Positions 25,806 to 34,265 are shown, counted from the first letter of the stretch. The stretch is DNA of 64,000 nucleotides from Aurantiacibacter sp. MUD61 (GCF_027912455.1 NZ_CP115446.1:1-64000), one strand, 5' to 3'. The notes: generated from the sequence alone by a model not told the origin. Numbers and translations are program-made.

Positions 25806-27080
25806 ATGCACGACGTTCCCGATCATCCGCGCGATCCGATAGCGCTCAACATCGCGATTGCGCTGGTGTTTGCGGCGCTCGCTTTGGTGCGGCTCGGCAT
25901 CCCGACGGCGCCGTATTTCGACGAGGTGCACTACCTGCCCGCCGCGCGCGCGGTACTGGAATTGGAGCTCGCCACCAATGTAGAGCACCCGCCGCTCGCC
26001 AAGCAGATTATCGCGTTGGGCATCGCAGTATTCGGCGATAATCCGTGGGGATGGCGGCTGCCGAGCCTGCTGTTCGGTGCGTTAGCTCTCTTTGCTGCGA
26101 TGCGCGCAGCGTGGTTCTCCAGCCAGACCCGCGCCGCTAGCCTGCTGACGGGCCTATTCGTCGGCACCAATTTCCTGCTCTTCGTCCATGCCCGCATCGC
26201 CATGCTGGACGTGTTCATGGTCAGTTTCCTGACGGTGGCACTGTGGATGTTCGCAGGCGCGGTGCGGGAGAACGAAACGGGCCGCTGGCGGCTGATAATC
26301 TGCGGCGTGGCGCTGGGCTGCGCCATGGCGAGCAAGTGGAATGCGATTCCCATCGCAATGCTTCCCGGCCTCACTTTCCTTGCCGCCCGCTGGAAGGCCG
26401 AACGCCGCCGCCTGATCCTCTCGACACGCGGCTGGCCGGTAGCTGGCATTTCGCTGTGGGAAGCGGCGATCTGGCTAGGTCTCCTGCCGCTGGCGGTCTA
26501 TGCCATCACCTTCTGGCCTTTCTTGTTTTGGACCGTGCCTTCGGGCAATCCGACAGGCCTTATTGACCTCCACCAGAACATGCTCGGCCTGCAGACACAG
26601 GTGCTGGAAGCGCATCCCTATCAGAGCGTCTGGTGGCAATGGGCGGCGAACAGCCGTGCGATCTGGTATCTTTACGAGAGTATCGACGGCGCGCAGCGCG
26701 GCGTAATGCTCATCGGCAATCCGGTGACGATGTGGTTCGGCTTGATCGCCATGGGCTGGTGCGCCTGGGCGGGCTGGCGCGAAAAGCGCAAGGACATGCT
26801 CGCGCTGGTGCTGCTTTACGTCGTCAGCATGGCCCTATGGGTGGTCGCGCCGAAGGCGGTGCAATTCTACTTCCACTATTTCCTGCCGGGCATGTTCATC
26901 AGCGGCGCGCTGGCGCTGGGCGTGGAACGGCTGTGGCAACGCGGCGAGCGGCTCGTGCCAAGCGTCATCGTGGCGGGCGCGCTGGCGTTCTTCGTCTACT
27001 GGTTCCCTATCCTGACGGCGGCGGAGTTGGGCGATCCACAGGACTTCCTGCACTGGGCTTGGACGGAGGGTTGGCGGTGA
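25806..27080 (+). CDS. PMT-family protein O-mannosyltransferase-like membrane enzyme (GT39)
   Basis: Protein of 424 residues with about nine hydrophobic segments. The N-terminal loop shows the GT39 signature: an acidic pair in YFDEVHYLPAARAVLE (about 38-53), followed by NVEHPPLAKQII. PMT enzymes transfer mannose from a polyprenol phosphate to Ser or Thr of exported proteins. Its last codon overlaps the next ATG (TGATG). A GT2-GtrA gene, which could make the lipid-linked sugar, lies convergent next door. The sugar and substrate are inferred. Confidence 0.82.
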   Translation: MHDVPDHPRDPIALNIAIALVFAALALVRLGIPTAPYFDEVHYLPAARAVLELELATNVEHPPLAKQIIALGIAVFGDNPWGWRLPSLLFGALALFAAMRAAWFSSQTRAASLLTGLFVGTNFLLFVHARIAMLDVFMVSFLTVALWMFAGAVRENETGRWRLIICGVALGCAMASKWNAIPIAMLPGLTFLAARWKAERRRLILSTRGWPVAGISLWEAAIWLGLLPLAVYAITFWPFLFWTVPSGNPTGLIDLHQNMLGLQTQVLEAHPYQSVWWQWAANSRAIWYLYESIDGAQRGVMLIGNPVTMWFGLIAMGWCAWAGWREKRKDMLALVLLYVVSMALWVVAPKAVQFYFHYFLPGMFISGALALGVERLWQRGERLVPSVIVAGALAFFVYWFPILTAAELGDPQDFLHWAWTEGWR

Positions 27081-27451
27081 TGAACTTTGCAATTTTCGTT
27101 GCGAGCACTTTCGCACTCTCATCAGCCTCACAGGAAACGCTTCAAGCTCACGACCTCTTCAGCATTGCCGAGTGCCCTGCGCTTGTTGAAATGCAACCTG
27201 CTCCGGCGCATGAAATGAGGTGGCCGCCTCATATTGAGCGATCCGTCCCAAATCCATTTCTTGTCCGTATTCGCTGCGAAGTGGTCGCTGAGGGGAATTT
27301 GGCGGGCTGTGTCGCGCGAACAGATCAGCAGCACTCGCTCGGTGATTTGCGATTTATCGAGCTCTACGTCATGCGTTCGAAAGTGGCCGATGCGCCGCGA
27401 TCATGTGGTGAAGTGACGGTGACCTTCCAGATCCCGCAGACGGATATCTAG
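27080..27451 (+). CDS. small exported protein of unknown function
   Basis: Protein of 123 residues with a short signal peptide (about 1-17, ALSSASQ). The mature part has four Cys that could form disulfides (in AECPAL, RIRCEV, AGCVAR, RSCGEV). The ATG overlaps the stop of the PMT-like gene (TGATG), so translation is probably coupled. No known family was recognised. Its 3 prime end overlaps the convergent GT2-GtrA gene by 4 bases. Confidence 0.65.
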   Translation: MNFAIFVASTFALSSASQETLQAHDLFSIAECPALVEMQPAPAHEMRWPPHIERSVPNPFLVRIRCEVVAEGNLAGCVARTDQQHSLGDLRFIELYVMRSKVADAPRSCGEVTVTFQIPQTDI

Positions 27452-28614
27452 CGAAACCGGCCCCACACGAACTTGCTCGACAGGGCGTAGTTCCACACGC
27501 TCGCGATAACGACGCCGATCAGAGCAGCACCCCACCAGACGAGGCCCTGGTCTTCCAGCACCGTCGCCACCGCGACATTGGCGAAGGCGCCCACGGCGCA
27601 GGCGCCGCAGAATTTGAGCCAGCCCCAGAACAGGCCGTCTGCTCCGTCCAGCTTCTTATCGCGATAGGTGAGGAGGTTGTTGAGCCAGAAGTTGAAAGTC
27701 ATCGCCACCATCGTCGCGATCGCCTGACCCCAGCCGAAGGCCACGAGGCCCGGGGTATAAATCGCGGCGAGAACCGCCATGTGGACGAAGACGCCGAGGC
27801 CGCCGACCATGCCGAACAGCACGAAGCGCGTCGGGATCCAGCGGCCGAAATAGCGTTCGACAAGGCCGCCGATGAAATCGAGCACCACGCCGTGATCGAG
27901 CTTGCTTTCGCCAGCGAGACGTTCGGCAAATTTCAAGGGAAATTCCTTCACTTTGAGACGCGGCTGGGCAGTCGCGAGAATGTCGAGCATGATCTTGAAC
28001 CCTATGCCCGAAAGGTTTCCAGCCTGTTTCCGCAGCTGGTCCGTACGCAACAGGAAGAACCCGCTCATGGCGTCGGTCAGTTCGGTCCCGGTCAGTTTCC
28101 GCGCGAGCGCGTTGGCGACACGGCTGCCGCTTTCACGGCCCTTCGATGACAGGCCATCGGCATTGCCGCCTTCGGCAAAGCGACTGGCATAGGCGAGATC
28201 GTATTCGCCCGATTTGACCGCTTCCAGCATGTCGATGAGCAGTTTCGGATCGTGCTGGTGATCGGCATCCATTACCGCGACATAGGGCGCGGCGGTGGCG
28301 CACATGCCTTCGATTGCGGCGCTGGCGAGGCCGCGGCGGCCGATGCGCTGGATCACGCGGATGCGGGGGTCGGTGCGACCGATACGGCGCGCCTCTTCCG
28401 CGGTGCCATCATGCGAATTGTCGTCCACGAACACGGCTTCCCAGCCGGACGGGCCCAGCGCCTCTTCCAGCCGATCGACCATCGGGGCGATATTGTCTTT
28501 TTCATTCAGCGTCGGCAGCACAATCGCCAGCTCCAGCGGGCGCGAGGCCTGCGCCTTCGCCAAGGTGGCGGCGGTTTCGATCTGCTGTTGAAACTGTTCG
28601 TGGCTCATCTTCAT
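27448..28614 (-). CDS. GT2 glycosyltransferase fused to GtrA domain (polyprenyl-phosphate sugar synthase)
   Basis: Protein of 388 residues. Residues about 27-250 are a dolichol-phosphate-mannose-synthase-like GT2 domain: [24 protein letters not shown] and the DXD metal site in [10 protein letters not shown]. Residues about 260-388 are a GtrA-type four-helix membrane domain. The fusion would transfer a sugar from a nucleotide to polyprenyl phosphate and support its flipping. It could therefore supply the donor for the neighbouring PMT-like enzyme. It overlaps the convergent 27080 gene by 4 bases. Confidence 0.85.
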   Translation of the reverse strand: MKMSHEQFQQQIETAATLAKAQASRPLELAIVLPTLNEKDNIAPMVDRLEEALGPSGWEAVFVDDNSHDGTAEEARRIGRTDPRIRVIQRIGRRGLASAAIEGMCATAAPYVAVMDADHQHDPKLLIDMLEAVKSGEYDLAYASRFAEGGNADGLSSKGRESGSRVANALARKLTGTELTDAMSGFFLLRTDQLRKQAGNLSGIGFKIMLDILATAQPRLKVKEFPLKFAERLAGESKLDHGVVLDFIGGLVERYFGRWIPTRFVLFGMVGGLGVFVHMAVLAAIYTPGLVAFGWGQAIATMVAMTFNFWLNNLLTYRDKKLDGADGLFWGWLKFCGACAVGAFANVAVATVLEDQGLVWWGAALIGVVIASVWNYALSSKFVWGRFR

Positions 28615-28664
28615 GCACCCGGGTTACGGGGAATTGTTAACCATAAGGTTACCAGCCCGCGCAT

Positions 28665-29723
28665 TTACAGCCGCGCCATCACCGCGTCGCCGATTTCGCG
28701 TGTTCCGGCAGACCCACCCAGATCGCCGCCGAGTACGCCATCTTCGAGCGCCTTGGCGACTGCGTTTTCGACCCGCACCGCATCCTCCTCTCGCCCCAGA
28801 GAATGCCGCAGCAGCATCGCCAGCGAGAGGATCATCGCCATCGGATTGGCCTTGCCCTGCCCGGCAATATCCGGGGCGCTGCCGTGGATCGGCTCGTACA
28901 TGCCGAAAGTCCCGAATTCGGTCTGCCGCTCACCGAGCGCTGCGCTGGCGAGGAGACCGATCGAACCCACGCACATGCTCGCCTGATCGGACAATACATC
29001 GCCGAAGAGATTGCCGGTCACGATCACATCAAACTGGCCGGGATTTTTGACGAGCTGCATGGCGGCATTATCGACATACATATGGCTGAGCTCGACGTCC
29101 GGATATTCGGTAGCGGTCTCGATGATAACATCGCGCCAGAGCTGGCTCGTTTCGAGCACATTGGCCTTGTCGACGCTGCAAAGCTTGCCCTTGCGTCCCT
29201 GCGCGGCGCGAAAGGCGACATGCGCGATGCGGCGGACTTCGCTTTCCGCGTAGGACATGAGGTCATAGCCCTCGCGCTCGCCGTTCGCGGTCTCGCGCAT
29301 GCCCTTTTCGCCGAAATACACGTCGCCATTGAGCTCACGCACGATCAGCACATCGATTTCGCGAGCGATTTCGGGCTTCAGAGCGGACATATCCTCGAGC
29401 CCGGCGAAGGTCGTAGCGGGGCGCAGATTGGCAAACAGGCCCAGTTCCGCGCGGAGGCCGAGGATCGCCTGTTCGGGCCGCAGGTGGCGTTCCAGATTAT
29501 CACAGGACGGATCGCCTACCGCGCCGAACAGCACGCCATCGGTAGCACGCGCCATGTCGAGCGTTTCTTCGGGCAGCGGATGGCCATGGCGCTTGTACGC
29601 AACGCCGCCGACATCTCCTTCCAGCACGTCGAGACCCGGTAGGTCGAGCGCGCAGAGCACGCGGCGCGCCTCATCCATGATTTCAGGGCCGATACCGTCT
29701 CCGGGGAACAGGGCGATTTTCAT
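28665..29723 (-). CDS. leuB: 3-isopropylmalate dehydrogenase
   Basis: Enzyme of 352 residues that oxidises and decarboxylates 3-isopropylmalate with NAD in leucine synthesis. Visible family blocks are [19 protein letters not shown], the [13 protein letters not shown] segment, [25 protein letters not shown], and [18 protein letters not shown]. Length fits LeuB. It follows recO by one base on the same strand, an uncommon pairing. ilvE lies 6 kb away on the other strand. Confidence 0.95.
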   Translation of the reverse strand: MKIALFPGDGIGPEIMDEARRVLCALDLPGLDVLEGDVGGVAYKRHGHPLPEETLDMARATDGVLFGAVGDPSCDNLERHLRPEQAILGLRAELGLFANLRPATTFAGLEDMSALKPEIAREIDVLIVRELNGDVYFGEKGMRETANGEREGYDLMSYAESEVRRIAHVAFRAAQGRKGKLCSVDKANVLETSQLWRDVIIETATEYPDVELSHMYVDNAAMQLVKNPGQFDVIVTGNLFGDVLSDQASMCVGSIGLLASAALGERQTEFGTFGMYEPIHGSAPDIAGQGKANPMAMILSLAMLLRHSLGREEDAVRVENAVAKALEDGVLGGDLGGSAGTREIGDAVMARL

Positions 29724-29724
29724 G

Positions 29725-30324
29725 TCAGGCGATCCGTTTCAGCAAGGCGCGCAGTCTTGTGCGCGCCGCCATAACATCGCCGCGCCGGTCGGCAAGCAGG
29801 TAGTGGTCGAGCGGCTCGCTCAGCGCGTCCATAATCTCTATGATCTCGGAAAGCTCACCTTCAGGCCTGCCCCCCGCGCCGCCATAGCCAAGCTCACGCA
29901 GCAGCAGCGCTTCGTACCCGACCAGTGCCGAAGCCCAACCGCGTGCCGAAGGCGCATGGCAAATCGCATCCAGCGTGCCGGATAGCGCTTCGAACAGAGT
30001 TGGATAGGGCTGGCGCTCTGGCAAAGCGGTGGCGGTGAGCGCGCAGATCCAGCCAATCGCTGCCGCCGGCAGAGGCTCGGCGAGCCAGGGTCCGCGGCTG
30101 TCGGTTAGCTCTATTTTGGCGAAGGGCAATTGGCTGTCGGACTTGGCCGAAAGCTGCAGGTCCACCGCATTTCCGGGAATGACGACAGGCCGCAGCTGCC
30201 GCCCTCGCCCACCCGCAACATAGCCTGCGATCAACCCGTATTCCTCTGTGAGAAAACGCGCGACGACTGCCGTCTCACCATGCTGGCGAGCGGCGACGAG
30301 TATGGCGGGTGCGCGGATGTGCAT
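29725..30324 (-). CDS. recO: DNA repair protein RecO
   Basis: Protein of 199 residues; RecO acts with RecF and RecR to load RecA at single-strand gaps. The N-terminal OB-fold region ([31 protein letters not shown]) matches the RecO family, and the helical C-terminal part includes [11 protein letters not shown]. The protein is shorter than Escherichia coli RecO (about 240) and has no zinc-finger cysteines. leuB starts immediately after. Confidence 0.87.
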   Translation of the reverse strand: MHIRAPAILVAARQHGETAVVARFLTEEYGLIAGYVAGGRGRQLRPVVIPGNAVDLQLSAKSDSQLPFAKIELTDSRGPWLAEPLPAAAIGWICALTATALPERQPYPTLFEALSGTLDAICHAPSARGWASALVGYEALLLRELGYGGAGGRPEGELSEIIEIMDALSEPLDHYLLADRRGDVMAARTRLRALLKRIA

Positions 30325-30361
30325 CAGCGCTACCTAGCTCTTTATTGGGAGGATGTGGAGC

Positions 30362-30607
30362 TTACTTGGTCTTCGCTTCAAGCGCAGCGAGGCGGGCTTC
30401 AAGGATTTCAACCTTCTCGCGCGCCATAGCGGCCATGTCTTTCACCGCGTCGAATTCTTCGCGGGAGACAAAGTCCATTCCGCCCATGGCCTCTTTCATC
30501 TTCTCACGCGCATTTTCCCGCGCTTCACGGCCCATCCCAGCGAGCGTACCAGCTGCGGAATTGGCGACTTTGACGAAATCGGCGATGATCTTGTTTTCGC
30601 TTTGCAT
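30362..30607 (-). CDS. ubiK: UbiK/BMFP-family accessory factor
   Basis: Protein of 81 residues. The pattern is that of BMFP proteins: an amphipathic helix (IIADFVKVANSAAGTLAGMG) then a coiled coil (VSREEFDAVKDMAAMARE, KVEILEARLAALEAKTK). In Escherichia coli this is UbiK, an accessory factor for aerobic ubiquinone synthesis, and the trimer inserts in membranes. It is probably a separate gene upstream of recO, with a 37-base gap. Confidence 0.85.
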   Translation of the reverse strand: MQSENKIIADFVKVANSAAGTLAGMGREARENAREKMKEAMGGMDFVSREEFDAVKDMAAMAREKVEILEARLAALEAKTK

Positions 30608-30656
30608 GGTCAGAATGTGGGGTTTCTTGAGCCAAGACTCAAGATTTTTGTTTTTC

Positions 30657-30937
30657 GCACCCGCATCCGCGGGCGCGGTGATTGTCTGTTTCGAGATCGC
30701 CCATCCGGGCGATCGTCCTCGGTGCTATTCGCTCCGGCGGGCTTCGTCCGCCTTCGCGGCACCTGCGGGCTTCGCGGTTGCTCGCCGTCGCTGACCTGCG
30801 GCCAGCGAGACCAGCGCATCAGCCCATCAGCATCGCGGCGCACGGGCGGTCAGCCCGCAAGGCCGAACGGCCGCCCGCAGCGGGCGCGTAGCGGAGCGAA
30901 GCGCGTCTAGCGAGGACGAAGCCGCGGATGCGGCTTC
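30657..30937. repeat. hairpin-bounded intergenic element, copy 3, with extra outer hairpin
   Basis: The element proper is 30695-30937 (243 bases): left hairpin GATCGCCC-ATCC-GGGCGATC (30695-30714), right hairpin GAAGCCGC-GGAT-GCGGCTTC (30918-30937). The left stem equals the right stem of copy 2, and the right stem equals the left stem of copy 1, inverted. An outer hairpin of the same kind, GCACCCGC-ATCC-GCGGGCGC, lies at 30657-30676 after a T-rich stretch. The element sits in the 345-base gap between ubiK and tspO; nothing else is seen there. Confidence 0.85.
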
Positions 30938-30952
30938 GCAAACTAACGATTC

Positions 30953-31504
30953 CTAAATCTCAAAACTCTGCACTGCGCCCGTGTCATCCATTGGCGTCGC
31001 GTCGGGATTGAGCTGCAGGAACTGCCAGTTGAGCAGTGTCGCGAACAGGGCCCACGCGAGATACGGCAGGAGCAAGATCCCCGCCCATTTGCGCACTTTG
31101 AAGAACAGCACCACGGTCACGATCAGTGCCACGTCCAGCGCGATGATCACATAGAGCGCAGCCTCGATCTGCTGCTGTCCGAAGAAAATCGGCGACCATG
31201 TGAGGTTGATCGCGAATTTCACCAGGAAGGCGATGATCGCCCATGTGCGCAGGCGCGATCCCCAGGCGGCGCATACCATCGCGAAGGCAAAGCCCATCAT
31301 CGCATAAAGGATGGTCCAGACGATGCCGAAAGTCGCGGGCGGCGGGAAAGTGCTCGGCTTGTCGAGCGACTGGAACCACGCGCTATCCGCGTCGCCGCCC
31401 ACCGTGCCCGCAAGAAAGCCGAGCAGCATTGTCAGCGGCACAAGGAACAGAGCCCAGCGGATCAGGCTGGCACGCAATTGCGCGGGAGAAGCAAGGCGGT
31501 TCAT
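30953..31504 (-). CDS. tspO: TspO/MBR-family membrane protein
   Basis: Protein of 183 residues with five membrane helices. Family motifs include WFQSLDKPSTFPPPATFGIVW (first part), WTILYAMMGFA, and the NLTWSPIFFGQQQIEAAL segment. TspO binds tetrapyrroles and affects photosystem or stress gene expression in alphaproteobacteria. It has an N-terminal extension of about 25 residues. The gene stands alone between the repeat element and tlyA. Confidence 0.93.
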   Translation of the reverse strand: MNRLASPAQLRASLIRWALFLVPLTMLLGFLAGTVGGDADSAWFQSLDKPSTFPPPATFGIVWTILYAMMGFAFAMVCAAWGSRLRTWAIIAFLVKFAINLTWSPIFFGQQQIEAALYVIIALDVALIVTVVLFFKVRKWAGILLLPYLAWALFATLLNWQFLQLNPDATPMDDTGAVQSFEI

Positions 31505-31611
31505 TCAGGCTCCGACACGAGTGATTCGTCTGAGGCAAGTTTGTGGCGAGCCAGCGCCGCTTGGGCAAGCTTGGACAGAGGAACTGTCCGCAGACAGGTC
31601 ACTTCGCGCGA

Positions 31612-32382
31612 TCATGAAAACGATCCGCGCACCGCATGGACGAGGAATTCCACATTGCCTTCAGTGCCGGTGATCGGGCTTTCGGTGAGGCCTGCAATGC
31701 GCCAGCCGCTTTCTTCCAGCCACGCGGTGACTTCATCGCATACGCGGGTGTGCAATGCTTCATCGCGGACGATGCCACCCTTGCCGACTTCATGCTTGGC
31801 AACTTCGAATTGCGGCTTGATCAGTGCCACCACCCGCGCGTCCGGCGCGGCGAGCTGCAGCGGGACTTCCAGCACTTTGGCTAGACCGATGAAGCTCGCA
31901 TCGCAAACGACCCAGTCGCAGGGTCTGTCGATCAGCTGCGGAGTGAGCGCGCGGGCATTGGTCTGTTCGAGAACGGTGATCCGGTCGTCTTGCCGCAGTT
32001 TCCAGTCAAGCTGGTTGGTGCCGACATCGACCGCAAAGACGTGGTCCGCCCCGTGATGGAGCAGCACCTGCGTGAACCCGCCGGTCGAACTGCCGATGTC
32101 CATCGCCACCGCGCCGCTCGCATCAAGGCCGAAGTGCCTGATCGCATGGTCAAGCTTCATGCCGCCTCGCCCGACCCACGGATGATCGCGCCCGCGCACT
32201 TCTATCGCCCAATCTTCAGATACTTGCTGGCCGGACTTGGCAATGCGTTGCAGCTTTCCCGGGGGCCCGGCGAATACCAGCCCCGCCATCACCAGCGACT
32301 GCGCCCGCGTGCGGCTTTCCGCCTCGCCGCGAGCGACGAGCAGTTGATCGATCCGGCTGCGTGAAGGCTTGCGTTCGGCCAT
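31612..32382 (-). CDS. tlyA: TlyA-family rRNA 2-prime-O-methyltransferase
   Basis: Protein of 256 residues. An S4 RNA-binding domain covers about 8-65 (SRIDQLLVARGEAESRTRAQ). The methyltransferase domain starts near 85 with VGRGGMKLDHAI and the SAM site MDIGSSTGGFT (about 97-107), then VVCDASFIGL and ALIKPQFEV. TlyA in Mycobacterium methylates 16S and 23S rRNA and sets capreomycin sensitivity; some members were named hemolysins. Confidence 0.9.
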   Translation of the reverse strand: MAERKPSRSRIDQLLVARGEAESRTRAQSLVMAGLVFAGPPGKLQRIAKSGQQVSEDWAIEVRGRDHPWVGRGGMKLDHAIRHFGLDASGAVAMDIGSSTGGFTQVLLHHGADHVFAVDVGTNQLDWKLRQDDRITVLEQTNARALTPQLIDRPCDWVVCDASFIGLAKVLEVPLQLAAPDARVVALIKPQFEVAKHEVGKGGIVRDEALHTRVCDEVTAWLEESGWRIAGLTESPITGTEGNVEFLVHAVRGSFS

Positions 32383-32449
32383 GCGGGTGAGCGATAGTGG
32401 CCGAGACGCCGCAAGGCCAGATTCTTTATCGTGAAGGGTTCAATCGCCA

Positions 32450-33067
32450 GTGCACCTCACCCGCAAATCCGCGCCTTTCTGCAGCATCACCGTGTGCGCC
32501 ATCCTGCTCGCCGGATGCAATTCCGAACCGGAGATGGGAGGGCCTGAGCGGGCCGTGGCCGAAGCGCCCGCGCCGGTGCTGACACCCGGCGCCGCCGCAA
32601 CCGTCGCCCCCGATGGCACGGCACTTGTGCCCGGATCATGGAGCATCAACGAAGATGCGATGGGCGTGCGCGCGCAGTATGCTGCGGTCGGTGAGCAACC
32701 AGCCGTTACCGTCACATGTGATCCGACTTATGATGCAGTCACCCTATCTGTCGCCGCTACAGCCGGTGGCCCGCAGGCATGGCGGCTTGATGCAGGCGGC
32801 GAAGCGGCGCGGATCGACATGCTGCCATCGGGCGGCGTTCTGCCCGAACTGACAGCGCAGGTGAATCAAGGGCTTGCCATTATCCAGTCGCTCGCCGATC
32901 AGGGGGGTGTCTTCATGCTGACCTCTCCGCAGGGCCAGCCTTCCCAATTTCCCACCCATCCGGGCATTCGCAGGGTACTTGATCGATGCAATCCAATGGC
33001 AGCCGCACCAGTAGCGCAGGAAACACCCGATGCGGTGATCGCACCGTCAGAAGCACCTATTCGCTGA
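32450..33067 (+). CDS. lipoprotein of unknown function (tandem pair, first)
   Basis: Protein of 205 residues from a GTG start, with a lipobox at ILLAGCNS (Cys about 24). A Pro/Ala-rich linker follows, then a domain with WSINEDAMGVRAQYAAVG, VTCDPTYDAVTLSV, and a closing FPTHPGIRRVLDRC; the two distal Cys may pair. The next gene shares this design. The 3 prime end overlaps it by 82 bases. Unknown function at the inner or outer membrane. Confidence 0.7.
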   Translation: MHLTRKSAPFCSITVCAILLAGCNSEPEMGGPERAVAEAPAPVLTPGAAATVAPDGTALVPGSWSINEDAMGVRAQYAAVGEQPAVTVTCDPTYDAVTLSVAATAGGPQAWRLDAGGEAARIDMLPSGGVLPELTAQVNQGLAIIQSLADQGGVFMLTSPQGQPSQFPTHPGIRRVLDRCNPMAAAPVAQETPDAVIAPSEAPIR

Positions 33068-33624
33068 GTTCTGCCCTGATCGGCGCCCTGGCGCTCTCCG
33101 CCTGCAATGCGCCCGAGCCCGAACCGACCCCGCTGCCGCCGTCCACGCCGGCAGCCGCCGAGACGCCAGCGCGCGTGACCGCGCCTCAAGCTGCCCAGCC
33201 GCAGGAATCGGTGCCGATCGTCGAGGCATGGCAGGATGAGCGGCAAACGCCGGGAGACTGGTCCTACATGGCAGAGCCGCTGGAAACGCTCTCCGTGTTC
33301 GGAACGGGTCGCACGCCCGATACGGTGGAACTGATCGTCCGCTGCGATCTAGCCACTCGCCGCGTCGGCATCGCGCGATCCGGCACAGCGAGCGGCCAGG
33401 TCAACATGCTGATCCGCACAGAAACACAGGACCGCACGCTGACCGCCACTCCGGTAAACGATGTCGCGCCGCTCATCACGGTGGAGCTGTCACCCAATGA
33501 CAGCCTGCTCGATGCGATCGCCTTTTCCAAAGGCCGTTTCGCCGTCGATGTCCCCGGCACGCAACCGATCTACGTCCCCGCCTATCCGGAAATCACCCGG
33601 GTGATGGAGGATTGTAGGGGGTAA
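32986..33624 (+). CDS. lipoprotein of unknown function (tandem pair, second)
   Basis: Protein of 212 residues. The lipobox is ALSACNAP (Cys about 40), after a long polar N-region; no in-frame ATG, GTG or TTG lies nearer, so the ATG within the upstream gene is used. The domain matches the preceding lipoprotein: DWSYMAEPLETLSVFGTG, LIVRCDLATRRVGIA, and VPAYPEITRVMEDC at the end. It is probably a duplicate of that gene, translated by coupling because of the 82-base overlap. Function unknown. Confidence 0.68.
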   Translation: MQSNGSRTSSAGNTRCGDRTVRSTYSLSSALIGALALSACNAPEPEPTPLPPSTPAAAETPARVTAPQAAQPQESVPIVEAWQDERQTPGDWSYMAEPLETLSVFGTGRTPDTVELIVRCDLATRRVGIARSGTASGQVNMLIRTETQDRTLTATPVNDVAPLITVELSPNDSLLDAIAFSKGRFAVDVPGTQPIYVPAYPEITRVMEDCRG

Positions 33625-33636
33625 TATTTGTCTCAT

Positions 33637-33881
33637 GCGGCCACATCCGTGGCCGCGTCCTCGGTGCTATTCGCTTCGCGGGGACTTCGTTCCCGCTGCG
33701 CGGCACCTGCGGGCTTCGCGGTTGCTCGCTGTCGCTGACCTTCGGCCACCGAACCCAGCTCTTCAGTCAATCGGCGTCGCGGAGCACGGGCGCTTAGCCC
33801 GCAAGGCCGAACGGCCGCCCGCAGCGGGCGCGCAGCGTAGCGGAGCGCGTATAGCGAGGACGCGCGCCCGGATGGGCGTGC
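33637..33881. repeat. hairpin-bounded intergenic element, copy 4
   Basis: Copy of 245 bases. The left hairpin is GCGGCCAC-ATCC-GTGGCCGC (33637-33656); the right one is GCGCGCCC-GGAT-GGGCGTGC (33862-33881, one GT pair). The inner motifs are GTCCTCGGTGCTATTCGCT and GCGCGTATAGCGAGGACG. The stems differ from the other copies while loop and inner motifs are kept. It begins 12 bases after a lipoprotein stop codon. Confidence 0.85.
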
Positions 33882-34060
33882 GGAAAACCAAGATATCCGA
33901 AAAACGAAGCAATGATTATCCCTGTGAAAAAAGATAATTCAAGACTTGTTTTACCGACTCTGGCGATTCACAACAGTCATCAAGACCGGCGATGATCGCA
34001 GGTCTTGGGCCCCGGTGAAAAGGCGGCTCTTGGCTTTCAAGCGCGAAAGGAGGTGATCCG

Positions 34061-34117
34061 ATGTCTCATGGTTCAGCAGGGAGGTCGGAAACGACCCGTG
34101 CGGAGCATATTCGGTAG
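34061..34117 (+). CDS. 18-codon leader ORF with extreme Shine-Dalgarno
   Basis: The ORF MSHGSAGRSETTRAEHIR ends at TAG. AAGGAGGTGATCC at 34047-34059 is complementary over 13 bases to the conserved 3 prime end of 16S rRNA, the strongest possible ribosome site, with the core GGAGG 7 bases from the ATG. Codons 8-12 form a GGTCG-GAAA-CGACC hairpin (34083-34096) with a GNRA loop. Two terminator-like hairpins follow. This arrangement suggests a leader peptide or a small translated RNA rather than a chance ORF. The peptide itself was not recognised. Confidence 0.5.
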   Translation: MSHGSAGRSETTRAEHIR

Positions 34118-34170
34118 GCTTTTTTCGCCGAGTAAGGCTTCGTTGGCGGTGTAACGACCGCTGACCATGC

Positions 34171-34211
34171 GAAGGCCAGTTTCACCGAGGTGAAGCTGGC
34201 CTTCTCATTTT
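34171..34211 (+). terminator. terminator-like hairpin 1 of a duplicated pair
   Basis: GAAGGCCAGTTTCAC (34171-34185) pairs with GTGAAGCTGGCCTTC (34190-34204), 15 pairs with one GU, and TCATTTTC follows. It lies 54 bases after the leader ORF. The same design repeats at 34227-34265. Confidence 0.7.
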
Positions 34212-34226
34212 CTGAAGCTCTGTTGG

Positions 34227-34265
34227 GACCAGTTTCACGCAGGTGCGGCTGGTCTTCTCATTTTT
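34227..34265 (+). terminator. terminator-like hairpin 2 of a duplicated pair
   Basis: GACCAGTTTCAC (34227-34238) pairs with GTGCGGCTGGTC (34243-34254), with GU pairs and one mismatch, and TTCTCATTTTT follows. Sequence shared with the first hairpin (CCAGTTTCAC, GCTGG, TTCTCATTTT, TGAAGC) shows an old tandem duplication. It ends about 90 bases before the cyclophilin gene. Confidence 0.6.

Noticed and set aside
34047..34059. Possible 16S rRNA fragment, because of the match to the 16S 3 prime end
   Set aside because: The match stops after about 14 bases and has no further rRNA similarity; it is placed correctly as a ribosome site for the short ORF.
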